Of a stretch of 64,000 nucleotides of DNA, positions 26,371-34,039 are shown one piece after another. The stretch comes from Streptomyces rubiginosohelvolus (GTDB lineage: Bacteria > Actinomycetota > Actinomycetes > Streptomycetales > Streptomycetaceae), in assembly GCF_014649875.1 (NCBI RefSeq), contig NZ_BMTW01000012.1, positions 62,001 through 126,000 on the forward strand, read 5' to 3'. Below the pieces are notes generated by a model. It searched no databases, was not told the origin of the DNA, and saw only the letters and a program-made list of their open reading frames with translations. Within the stretch, counting starts at the first letter, position 1; each line of letters starts with the position of its first letter. The translations under genes and the position numbers were made by a program.

Positions 26371-27591
26371 ATGACCTCCGCCGTACCGTCCGCAGCACCG
26401 CCCGCCGAGCCATCCGCAGCACCGTCCCGTTCCGGCCTGAAACGCCCCGCCGCGCTGGCGTTCGCGGGCGCGAGCGCGCTCACGGTCGCCAACATCTATT
26501 TCCCGCAGCCCCTGCTGGACGCCGTCGCGTCGGGACTGGACGTCTCCGGGTCGGCCGCGAGCCTGATCGCCACCGCCGCGCAGGTCGGGTACGCGCTGGG
26601 CATCGCCCTGGTGGTGCCGCTCGCCGACGCGGCCCGGCTGCGGCGGCTCGCGACCACGCTGCTGCTGCTGACGACGGCCGGACTGCTGGTCGCGGCCGCC
26701 GCGCCGAACCTGGCCACCCTCACCGTCGCCACGCTCGCCCTGTCCACCACGACCGTGCTGCCGCAGATACTCGTGCCGACGGCCGCCTCCCTGGCCGGGC
26801 CCGGCCACAGCGGGCGCGCCGTGGGGGTGATCGGGATCGGCATCACCCTGGGCTCGACGCTCTCGCGCACCCTCTCCGGTGCGGTCGCCGGGTTCAGCGG
26901 CGACTGGCGCACCGCCTATCTGGTCGCGGCGGCGCTCACCGGCGGCCTGGTGTTCGTCCTGCCGCGGCTGCTTCCCGCGTCACGCGGCGGCCGCTCCGTG
27001 CCGTACCGGGAGCTGATCGGATCGCTGCCCCGGCTGGTCCGCGCCCATCCCGGGCTGCGGTTCTCCGCCCTCCTGGGAGCGACCGTCTTCGCCGCCTTCA
27101 GCGCCTTCTGGGCGACGCTCGCCTTCCACCTGGCCGGGCCGCCGTTCGGCCTGGGGGTGGCGTGGGCGGGGCTGTTCGGCCTGTTCGGCCTGCCCGCGGC
27201 GCTGCTCTCGTACACGGCAGGCCGGCTGAGCGACCGGCGCGGGCCGCGGTACGTCAACACGGTGGCCCTGATCTGCGTCAGCGCCGCGTTCCTGGTCCTG
27301 GGGGTGGGCGGGGACTCGCTGACCGCACTCGTCATCGGCACGAACCTGCTGGTGTACGGGACCAGTTCCTCGCAGGTCGCCAATCAGGTGCGGGTGTTCC
27401 GGCTGGGCGAGCAGGTCCGCGCGCGGCTCAACACCCTGTTCATGCTGGCCAGTTTCACGGGCGGCGCGGTGGGTTCACTCACCGGCGCGGCGCTGTACGC
27501 GCGTTGGGGCTGGACGGGAATGGTCCTGGGCTGCGGGGGCTTCCTGCTGCCCGCGGCGGTCGCACTGGCGCGCGGCCGCCACCTGGGCTAG
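26371..27591 (+). CDS. MFS transporter (DHA1-like, 12 TM)
   Basis: Major-facilitator exporter of 406 residues with 12 predicted helices. TM1 begins at about residue 25 (AALAFAGASALTVANIYFPQPLLD), a pattern typical of YnfM/AraJ-like efflux pumps. The ribosome site GGGAGG is 7 bases upstream of the ATG. The gene is divergent from the leftward cluster arm and shares its regulatory spacer, including the TGGCAA palindrome, so it is probably co-regulated as a product or precursor exporter (inference). It is convergent with the XRE regulator, and the 3' ends of both are embedded in a 33-base tandem repeat. Confidence 0.88.
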   Translation: MTSAVPSAAPPAEPSAAPSRSGLKRPAALAFAGASALTVANIYFPQPLLDAVASGLDVSGSAASLIATAAQVGYALGIALVVPLADAARLRRLATTLLLLTTAGLLVAAAAPNLATLTVATLALSTTTVLPQILVPTAASLAGPGHSGRAVGVIGIGITLGSTLSRTLSGAVAGFSGDWRTAYLVAAALTGGLVFVLPRLLPASRGGRSVPYRELIGSLPRLVRAHPGLRFSALLGATVFAAFSAFWATLAFHLAGPPFGLGVAWAGLFGLFGLPAALLSYTAGRLSDRRGPRYVNTVALICVSAAFLVLGVGGDSLTALVIGTNLLVYGTSSSQVANQVRVFRLGEQVRARLNTLFMLASFTGGAVGSLTGAALYARWGWTGMVLGCGGFLLPAAVALARGRHLG

Positions 27592-27674
27592 GGCGTGGTG
27601 CGGGCGGCCCGCCACCTGGGTTAGGGCGTGGTGCGGGCGGCCCGCCACCTGGGTTAGGGCGTGGTGCGGGCGGC
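27576..27674. repeat. Three 33-base tandem repeats spanning two stop codons
   Basis: Units at 27576, 27609 and 27642, differing at one position, cover the last codons of the MFS gene (TAG at 27589) and of the convergent regulator (TAA complement at 27654). Confidence 0.85.
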
Positions 27675-28874
27675 GGCCAGCGTCTCGGCCAGCAGCCGCC
27701 AGATGTCGGCGGCGAGATCGATGCTGGCGGCCGCCTGGGCCTCCTCCGCCAGGGCCCGCATCCGCTCCAGCCCCTCCTGATCCCGGCCTTCGATGATCAG
27801 CAGCCGGCTGTCGAGGATCTCCAGGCGCACCCGGTTGCGGTAGGTCATGCGCGGATCGGCCGCACGCACCCGGTCCAGCAGGACGCGCGCATCGGCGAAC
27901 CGCCCCCGCTGGAAGGCGATCTCGGCCTTGATGAAGGTCACCTCCTGCTCCAGCGCGGGAATCCCGACGAAGACCATGCCCGTCTCGGCCTGCTCGGTGT
28001 ACCGCTCCGAAGCACCCAGCTCCGGCGGGGACTTCTGCAGGTGGAGCCGTGCCGCCGCGACCCGCAGCCGGGTCCAGAGCGTCAGGTTCTCCGCCCCGGC
28101 GAAGCCCTCCAGCGCCTCCTCCAGCAGCTTCTGCGCGGCGTCGAGATCCCCCTGCCGCACCCGCACGGCGGCCGCCGTCCACAGGGCCTCCGCCCCCAGC
28201 GGTTCCGACCTCGGCACGTTCAGCGCCGTCAGCTCGTCGGCGTGGGCGCGGGCCTCGGTCAGCCGCCCCGCCTCGGCCTCGGCCGACACCAGGGCCAGCA
28301 GGCTGGCCGCCACGTCCGGCACCGGGAGATCGTTGTCCCGGGCCAGCCCGTGGGCCGTCGTGGCCGCCTCGACGGCGGGGACGATCTCCCCGCAGGCGCG
28401 CAGGCAGCGCGCCAGCTGGGTGAAGCCGCGGGCCCGCAGGGCCGGCAGACCGAGTTCGTCACCCAGCGCGACGAGTTCCTCCAGAACGACCCGCTCCCTG
28501 GCGTGATCGCTGTGCTGCCGCCGCCCCTGCGCGACGAGCCAGAGGCCCTGCCAGCGCAGCAGGGGGTCCTGCCCCTCGCCCGGGTGCAGCGCGCGTTCCA
28601 GCGCTTCGAGGGTCGTGTCGGAGGTGGCAGAGGCGGCGATGGCCAGGGCCTGTGCCAGCGAGTCGGCGGGGCCCTCCTCCTCGAAGGCGGCGACGCCGAT
28701 GCCCAGCCGGGAGGCCAGGTGCTGCACGGCGCGTGCGGTCGGCTGCCGGGCGCCGGACTCCAGCCGGGAGACGTAGCCGGTGGACATGCCGTCGCCCGCG
28801 AGCGCGGCTTGGGACAGGCCCCGCTCGCTCCGCAACTGCTTGAGTCGCCGCCCGAAGTAAGGCTGTTCCAACAC
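27654..28874 (-). CDS. XRE-type regulator with helical-repeat (TPR-like) sensor domain
   Basis: DNA-binding regulator of about 406 residues. The HTH is at the N-terminus (FGRRLKQLRSERGLSQAALAG, then STGYVSRLESGARQPT). The rest, from about residue 75, is all-helical with repeated Ala/Leu-rich hairpins and typical TPR spacing (for example LAALGD..LPALRARGFTQLARCLRACGEI). HTH followed by TPRs is the layout of peptide-sensing RRNPP regulators such as PlcR, Rgg and NprR. The GTG at 28874 is preferred because the HTH begins immediately after; an ATG at 28931 is possible. A small exported peptide gene is divergent, with two TGGCAA palindromes between, so autoregulation and cluster control by a peptide signal are likely (inference). 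Confidence 0.82.
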   Translation of the reverse strand: MLEQPYFGRRLKQLRSERGLSQAALAGDGMSTGYVSRLESGARQPTARAVQHLASRLGIGVAAFEEEGPADSLAQALAIAASATSDTTLEALERALHPGEGQDPLLRWQGLWLVAQGRRQHSDHARERVVLEELVALGDELGLPALRARGFTQLARCLRACGEIVPAVEAATTAHGLARDNDLPVPDVAASLLALVSAEAEAGRLTEARAHADELTALNVPRSEPLGAEALWTAAAVRVRQGDLDAAQKLLEEALEGFAGAENLTLWTRLRVAAARLHLQKSPPELGASERYTEQAETGMVFVGIPALEQEVTFIKAEIAFQRGRFADARVLLDRVRAADPRMTYRNRVRLEILDSRLLIIEGRDQEGLERMRALAEEAQAAASIDLAADIWRLLAETLAAARTTP

Positions 28875-28982
28875 GTGATCAACCCCATTGGTCGCACTGG
28901 GAAGTGGGGAGCGGGAGAGGGGCGCCCGCATACGCGCCTTGGTCCGGTGATTGGGGACGAGGCTAGCCAGAGTCGGGGTGGC

Positions 28983-29000
28983 TGGGCAAATTCTTGCCCA
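28983..29000. promoter_or_regulatory. Cluster operator 2: TGGGCAA-ATTC-TTGCCCA
   Basis: Perfect 7-bp arms, 4-base spacer, on the regulator side of the regulator/peptide spacer. It is the same design as 26288-26303 with one extra G-C pair per arm. Likely the autoregulatory site. Confidence 0.75.
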
Positions 29001-29062
29001 AGAGGTGGCGAGAGTTGGCGGGGATTGTGCGCCCCTCCGCCCGACGAGAATTGCCAAGACTC

Positions 29063-29078
29063 TGGCAATATCTTGCCA
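29063..29078. promoter_or_regulatory. Cluster operator 3: TGGCAA-TATC-TTGCCA
   Basis: Perfect 6-bp arms, 4-base spacer, with an additional TTGCCA half-site at 29051-29056. The right arm coincides with the probable -35 element of the peptide promoter. Confidence 0.78.
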
Positions 29079-29100
29079 AGCCAGTGACCGCTGGACTAGT
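29073..29100 (+). promoter_or_regulatory. Putative promoter of the peptide gene and rightward arm
   Basis: TTGCCA (29073-29078) and TAGTTT (29095-29100) are spaced by 16 bases, a plausible sigma-70 promoter. The -35 is one arm of the operator, so the bound regulator would compete with or contact RNA polymerase. Transcription would begin about 60 bases before the peptide start. Confidence 0.45.
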
Positions 29101-29168
29101 TTCCTCGGCAAGCGGCGCTGCCCACTGCGCGCCGCATCTGGTTCCTCCGCTTCCGCCTAGGAGTTTTT

Positions 29169-29408
29169 GTGCAGTCGTTCCTGCGTGTCACCCGGATCCG
29201 TGTCGCCGCCGGCGCCTTCGCCTTCGTGGCCCTGTTCGCCGTCGCGGCCGGGGTGACCTCGGATCTCGACCGGCCGGTCTCGCCCGCCGGGTCCGTCGTC
29301 GCGAACGACATCGGCTGGCCCGGGCCGGCTCCGGCTCCGACTCCGGGAGCGAACACGCGCATCCTCGCGGACGGCGACATCGGCTGGCCCGCCCCGCCCA
29401 CCGTGTGA
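29169..29408 (+). CDS. Small exported peptide precursor with two DIGWP motifs
   Basis: I do not recognise a named family. The 79-residue product starts at GTG with a strong AGGAG site 5 bases upstream. Residues 1-12 are basic, 13-29 hydrophobic (VAAGAFAFVALFAVAAG), and a signal-peptidase-like site lies near residues 28-31. The remaining ~48 residues are Pro/Gly/Ala-rich and carry two copies of a motif: NDIGWPGP (46-53) and GDIGWPAP (69-76), 23 residues apart. It is the first gene of the rightward cluster arm and is divergent from an XRE-TPR regulator. The simplest reading is a secreted pro-peptide holding two copies of a signalling peptide (inference). A RiPP precursor or small lipoprotein-like surface peptide are alternatives; there is no Cys. 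Confidence 0.75.
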   Translation: MQSFLRVTRIRVAAGAFAFVALFAVAAGVTSDLDRPVSPAGSVVANDIGWPGPAPAPTPGANTRILADGDIGWPAPPTV

Positions 29409-29443
29409 CCGAACGCCCCACGCCCGACCCCGCACAGAGAGTG

Positions 29444-32044
29444 ATGGATTCGATGGCTTCCGACTCGCCCCCCGCTCACGCGGGCAGGACCGCGGTGATC
29501 GTGGACGGGTACTCGACCGGTACCTTCCTGCCCCCGGCCTTCGCCCGCCTCGGCATCGACGTGGTGCACGTCCACAGCACCGCCGAACCCATGACGACGA
29601 TGCTCCAGCCGGACCTCGGCGTCTACCGGACGGGTCTCACCTGCCCGCCCGACGCCTTCGAGCAGACCGCCGAGGCCCTCGCCGAGCTCGCTCCGGTCGC
29701 CGTCCTGGCCGGTCAGGAGCCCGGAGTCCCCCTCGCCGACGCGCTGGGCGAACGCCTGGGGCTGCCCGGCAACGGCACCGCTCTGTCCACCGCCCGCCGG
29801 GACAAGTACGAGATGATCGAGGCACTGCGCCGGGCCGGGGTGCGCTGCGCCGACCAGCACAAGAGCGACGATCCGCAGGCCCTCGCCGACTGGGCCGAGC
29901 GGAACGGCTCGTACCCCGTCGTCGTCAAGCCCCTCAGCTCGGCCTCCACCGACCACGTCTACCGCTGCCACGACCGGGCCGAAGTGCTGGCCGCGGCCCG
30001 CTCGGTGATCGGCTCCACGGACATCTTCGACCGGCCCAACACCGAAGCCCTCGCCCAGTCGTTCCTGCACGGCACCGAGTACATCGTCGACACCGTCAGC
30101 GTCGACGGCGAGCGCTACGTGTGCGGGGTCTGGGAGTACGAGAAGCAGATCCTGCCCGGCGGCAGGAACATCTACGACCTCGACGTGCTCCTCGCGCCGG
30201 ACGCCGACCCGGTCCCCGAGCTGATCGCCTACGTGGACACGGTGCTGGAGGCCCTCGGCATCCGCCTCGGCCCCGCCCACGCCGAGGTCATCATGACCCC
30301 CGAGGGCCCGGCCCTCGTCGAGATCGGCGCCCGGCTCAACGGCAACATGAACCCCGGCTTCCACGATCTGTGCCTCGGCACCAACCAGGCGGACCTCACC
30401 GCCCTCGCCCACGCCGACCCCGAGGAGTTCACGCGCCGCTACGCGGGCCGTGTCTACTCCCCGCGCGCCGCGGCCGCCGTCCACAGCACCCGCAACGACC
30501 GCGACGGCGTCGTGGAGTCCGTCGACCGGGAAGCCGTCGACCGTATCGCCGCCCTGCCCAGCGTCCATCTGGTCGGCGTCAAACTCACGGCCGGCAAGCG
30601 GATCAGCCCCACGGCCGACCTGCTCACCAGCCCCCTGCGGATCTTCCTGACCGCCCCCGAACTCGCCACGATCCGCGCGGACCACACCCGTATCCAGGAC
30701 CTCAAGGACGCGGTCTACCGGGTGGCCGGAGCGGGCCCCCGCATCCTGCTGCTGGGCACCGACAAATACGTGATGCAGGCCTGCGTACGCCACGGGATCC
30801 CGGCGGTCGTCGTCCAGGGCCCCGGCGGTTACGACCACGGACTCGCCGAGATTCCGCCGGAGCTCGACCGGCTGTTCGTCGACGACCAGAACAGCCCGGA
30901 GGCCATCCTGATGGCCCTGCACCGGGCCGGACTCGGCGAGCACCGGTTCGACGCCGTCCACACCTCCGACGAATGGGGCCTGGTGACGGCCGGCGTCCTC
31001 GCCGCCCACCTCGGCTGCCGCGCCCTCGATCCGGCGACCGCCGTCCACTTCCGCGACAAGTCGCTCCAGAAGCGCAAGGTCGCCGAGGCCGGCGTCCCCA
31101 CCGCCCGCGTCACCGTCATCGACGATGTGCACGACGTCTCCGGCGTCCCGTGGGAGTACGACAAGGCCGTGCTCAAGCCGGTGGCCGGCGCGGCGACCGC
31201 ACGGACCGCCGTCGTCGAGGGCCCCGAAGCCCTCGCCGCCCTGAGCCGCCGCTACCGCAAGGACCGCACCGCGCAGCGCACCTTCGTCCTGGAGGAGTAC
31301 GTCGGCGGCGAGGAGTGGATCGCCGACGGCTACCTGCACGAGGGCGAACTGCGCTTCCTGGCCGTCGGCCGGTACGGCGCCCCCTGCCTCACCATGATCG
31401 ACGAGCAGACGCCGCTGTGGATGCGGCACTTCGACCCCAAGTCCGAGACCTGGGCCTACGACCGGGCCGAACCGGTGGTCCGCCGCTGTCTGGAGGCGCT
31501 CGGACTGCGGGACGGCGTCTTCCACATGGAGCTCTTCCACGACCCGGAGACCGGCCGTCTCACCTTCAGCGAGTGCGCGGCCCGGCGCGGCGGGGCACTG
31601 CTCCATGAGCAGGTTCAGGCGAAGTTCGGCGTGCATCTCGGCGAAGTCGCCCTGTTCAGCGCGCTGGGCGAGGAACCCCGTGGGGAAGTGGACCACCGTC
31701 AGGGCCTGTTCGGCACCACCTACCTCAAGGGCCGGGCCGGGACGCTGTTCTCCTGCCCCACCCCCGCCGAGCTGTGCGAGCTGCCGGGCGTCGAGTTCGC
31801 CCGGGTGGAGTTCCCGGCGGGCGGCACCTTCCTCGGCGACATCGACAACACCAACCACCGGATGGGCCAGGTCCTGGTGTCGGCCGCCGACGAGGACGAA
31901 CTCGCCGCCCGGTTCGACGAGGTGCGCGCCTGGTTCGACGCCCGCCTGACCGTCGCCCCGCAGAACGTCACCGGCCGCGAACTGCGGGCCTGGGGACGCG
32001 AAACCCGCCCCGACGCCGACTTCCGGGACCCGCTGTGGCACTGA
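29444..32044 (+). CDS. Tandem ATP-grasp ligase (two domains)
   Basis: Single polypeptide of 866 residues with two ATP-grasp ligases. Residues about 10-420 are paralogous to the stand-alone ligase at 24947 (VIVDGYSTGTFLPPAFAR, LPGNGTALSTARRDKYEM, YPVVVKPLSSASTDHV, LVEIGARLNGN). Residues about 430-860 are a different ligase (ILLLGTDKYVMQACVRHGIP, FRDKSLQKRKVAEAGVPT, AVLKPVAGAATARTAVV, FSECAARRGGALLH). The ATG at 29444 gives MDSMASD; an ATG three codons later is possible. The two domains could make two successive amide bonds. It follows the peptide gene by 35 bases and overlaps the next MFS gene by 10 bases, so it belongs to the rightward operon. Confidence 0.88.
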   Translation: MDSMASDSPPAHAGRTAVIVDGYSTGTFLPPAFARLGIDVVHVHSTAEPMTTMLQPDLGVYRTGLTCPPDAFEQTAEALAELAPVAVLAGQEPGVPLADALGERLGLPGNGTALSTARRDKYEMIEALRRAGVRCADQHKSDDPQALADWAERNGSYPVVVKPLSSASTDHVYRCHDRAEVLAAARSVIGSTDIFDRPNTEALAQSFLHGTEYIVDTVSVDGERYVCGVWEYEKQILPGGRNIYDLDVLLAPDADPVPELIAYVDTVLEALGIRLGPAHAEVIMTPEGPALVEIGARLNGNMNPGFHDLCLGTNQADLTALAHADPEEFTRRYAGRVYSPRAAAAVHSTRNDRDGVVESVDREAVDRIAALPSVHLVGVKLTAGKRISPTADLLTSPLRIFLTAPELATIRADHTRIQDLKDAVYRVAGAGPRILLLGTDKYVMQACVRHGIPAVVVQGPGGYDHGLAEIPPELDRLFVDDQNSPEAILMALHRAGLGEHRFDAVHTSDEWGLVTAGVLAAHLGCRALDPATAVHFRDKSLQKRKVAEAGVPTARVTVIDDVHDVSGVPWEYDKAVLKPVAGAATARTAVVEGPEALAALSRRYRKDRTAQRTFVLEEYVGGEEWIADGYLHEGELRFLAVGRYGAPCLTMIDEQTPLWMRHFDPKSETWAYDRAEPVVRRCLEALGLRDGVFHMELFHDPETGRLTFSECAARRGGALLHEQVQAKFGVHLGEVALFSALGEEPRGEVDHRQGLFGTTYLKGRAGTLFSCPTPAELCELPGVEFARVEFPAGGTFLGDIDNTNHRMGQVLVSAADEDELAARFDEVRAWFDARLTVAPQNVTGRELRAWGRETRPDADFRDPLWH

Positions 32045-33312
32045 CCGCGAAGCCGCCGGCCGGGGCGCCCGCCAGCCGGCCCGGGCCGATCGCCCGCCTC
32101 CTGCCCGACCGAGGCCCCCGGCGCGTCCTGGCCGGAGCGACCTTCGTGAACGCCCTCGGCAGCGGCATGTTCATGTCCTCCAGCGCCCTCTACTTCACCC
32201 GGGTCGTGCACCTGCCGATGTCCCAGGTCGCGTTCGGGCTGTTCGCCGGGGCGATGGTCGGCCTGGTCGCGGGCATCCTCGGCGGCCGGATCGCCGACCG
32301 CTGGGGCGCCCGGGAGACCCAGATCGGGGTCATGTCCGCGGGCACCGTCTTCATGGGCTGCTTCCTGCTGGTCGACGCCTTCTGGTCGTTCGTCCTCATC
32401 TCGATCCTCACCGGTGTGGTCTTCGCCGCCGACAAATCCAGCCGGGCGCCCCTGATCCGCGCCTTCGGCGGCGACGACCCCGCCCGCTTCCGCGCCTACC
32501 TGCGGGCCGCCACCAACCTCGGCATCTCGCTCGGCGCACTCGCCGCGGGCGTGGCCATCCAGCTCGACACCGCGCCCGCCTACCTCAGCCTGGTCGGCGG
32601 ACGGGCCCTGGCCTTCGCGGGCTGCGCGGTGGCCCTGCTGTGGCTCCCCCGCCCGCCGCGCATCCCCGTACCGGCGCTGAGCGGCCGGTGGGACGCCCTG
32701 CGGGACCGCCCCTACCTGGCGGCGACCGTCCTCAACTGCCTGATGTCCCTGCACTTCGCGGTGCCCACGTTCCTCCTGCCGCTGTGGATCGTCGAGCACA
32801 CCGACGCACCCCGCTGGATGGTCTCCGGGGTTCTGGTGCTCAACACCGTGCTCGTCATCACGCTCCAGGTCGCGGTCAGCAAGAACGTCTCCGACCCGGC
32901 CTCCGCGGGCACCCGGATGCGCTGGGCGGGTCTCGCCGTCGGCGCCGGACTGCTGCTGATGATGGCGGCCGGCGACGTCTCCACCTGGGTCGCGGCGGCC
33001 CTGCTCGTCGCGGCCACGGCCGTCTACACGCTCGGGGAGCTGTGGCACGCCGCCGCCGCCATGGAGTACTCCTTCGGACTCGCCGCCCCGCACGCCCAGG
33101 GCCAGTACTCCGGAGTCTTCGGCCTCGGCAGCGGCGTCGCGGAGGCCCTGGCCCCCGCCCTGCTGGGCCTCCTCGCCCTCAGCATGGGCCGGCCCGGCTG
33201 GTTGCTGCTCGGCGCGCTGTTCCTCGTCGTCGGCCTCGCCAGCCGCCCGCTCGTCGCCTGGGCGGTCCGTACGTCACCGCTGACCAGGACGTACGAGGTC
33301 AGCTCCGCCTGA
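32035..33312 (+). CDS. MFS exporter, cluster-associated
   Basis: Twelve-helix major-facilitator protein of 425 residues. The GTG at 32035 overlaps the preceding ATP-grasp gene by 10 bases. TM1 is TFVNALGSGMFMSSSALYFTR, and GGRIADRWGARETQ is the loop 2-3 motif A. It resembles the other cluster MFS protein at 39937: both have a similar first half and the block LPLWI/VPLWI followed by VLNTVLVITLQV or AVNTVLTVVLQV, so they are probably paralogues. It most likely exports the cluster product or a shunt product (inference). Confidence 0.88.
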   Translation: MALTAKPPAGAPASRPGPIARLLPDRGPRRVLAGATFVNALGSGMFMSSSALYFTRVVHLPMSQVAFGLFAGAMVGLVAGILGGRIADRWGARETQIGVMSAGTVFMGCFLLVDAFWSFVLISILTGVVFAADKSSRAPLIRAFGGDDPARFRAYLRAATNLGISLGALAAGVAIQLDTAPAYLSLVGGRALAFAGCAVALLWLPRPPRIPVPALSGRWDALRDRPYLAATVLNCLMSLHFAVPTFLLPLWIVEHTDAPRWMVSGVLVLNTVLVITLQVAVSKNVSDPASAGTRMRWAGLAVGAGLLLMMAAGDVSTWVAAALLVAATAVYTLGELWHAAAAMEYSFGLAAPHAQGQYSGVFGLGSGVAEALAPALLGLLALSMGRPGWLLLGALFLVVGLASRPLVAWAVRTSPLTRTYEVSSA

Positions 33313-33425
33313 CCGGCGACGCACCGCACCCGACGCGGCCGCCCTTCTCTCCTCACCTCTTCCTCCCGACCTCTCGGTCCTTCCACCACCGTCCGGGCGA
33401 CCGCCCGGAGAACTCGGAGATCACC

Positions 33426-33998
33426 ATGGCCACGCCCACCCTCAGCACCGTCGACACCGACCTGGTCGAGATCGTCGAGTCCATCCGGCTCGACCACGAC
33501 GAGATCGTCAAGGCGTACGCGCAGTACCTCGACCGCCTCCCGGACGCCCCGTCCGGCAAGCCCGAGGACCGGCTGCGGCGACTGGGCCTGACCCACCGCG
33601 CCGGGGCCGAGGACCCGTGGCGCGACGCCGGCACCGGTCAGTTCGACCAGCAGACCGGTGAGAAGAACTTCGAGGAGCGGGAGTTCGCGTTCTTCAACGA
33701 AGCGCTGAAGGACACCTACTTCTACGAGCTGTACCGCCAACTCCCCTTCCGCGCGGGCCGGATGCGCCTGGTCACGCTGAACCCTGGCGAGATCTACCAC
33801 ATGCACACCGACCACTCCCGGGTCGCCCATGTGTCGATCACGACCAACGAGGACAGCCGGCTGCTCTTCCGCAGCGGCCACACGTACCACGTGCCCACCG
33901 ACGGCCGGGTCCACATCCTCAACACCCTGCGCCACCACTCCGCGTACAACGCGGGCGGCACCGAGCGCATCCATCTCACGATGACGCTGGCCGACTGA
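33426..33998 (+). CDS. Aspartyl/asparaginyl beta-hydroxylase-like Fe(II)/2-oxoglutarate oxygenase
   Basis: Compact cupin-fold (jelly-roll) oxygenase of 190 residues. The iron site reads as YHMHTDHSRVAHVSITT (His-x-Asp), with a distal His in LRHHSAYNAGG and an Arg in TERIHLTM for 2-oxoglutarate; this arrangement fits the PF05118 family. Such small members hydroxylate free or carrier-bound amino acids, including proline and aspartate/arginine analogues. The ribosome site CGGAG lies 6-9 bases upstream. It lies just before the A-PCP gene and probably hydroxylates that amino acid or its precursor (inference). An iron-only cupin of other function is possible. Confidence 0.75.
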   Translation: MATPTLSTVDTDLVEIVESIRLDHDEIVKAYAQYLDRLPDAPSGKPEDRLRRLGLTHRAGAEDPWRDAGTGQFDQQTGEKNFEEREFAFFNEALKDTYFYELYRQLPFRAGRMRLVTLNPGEIYHMHTDHSRVAHVSITTNEDSRLLFRSGHTYHVPTDGRVHILNTLRHHSAYNAGGTERIHLTMTLAD

Positions 33999-34039
33999 CC
34001 CCGCCGCCCCGCGTCCCGACCGTCACCCAAGGAGTTCAG

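Noticed and set aside
29169..29408. Reading the DIGWP peptide as a graspetide (ATP-grasp RiPP) precursor
   Set aside because: The core lacks the Thr/Ser...Glu/Asp repeats such precursors need, and the nearby ATP-grasp proteins look like amino-acid ligases. Kept only as a minor alternative.
29096..32041. A 981-codon leftward frame opposite the tandem ATP-grasp gene
   Set aside because: Its composition (Gly/Val/Asp-rich, no motif) is that of an antisense shadow; the rightward frame has clear ATP-grasp motifs.
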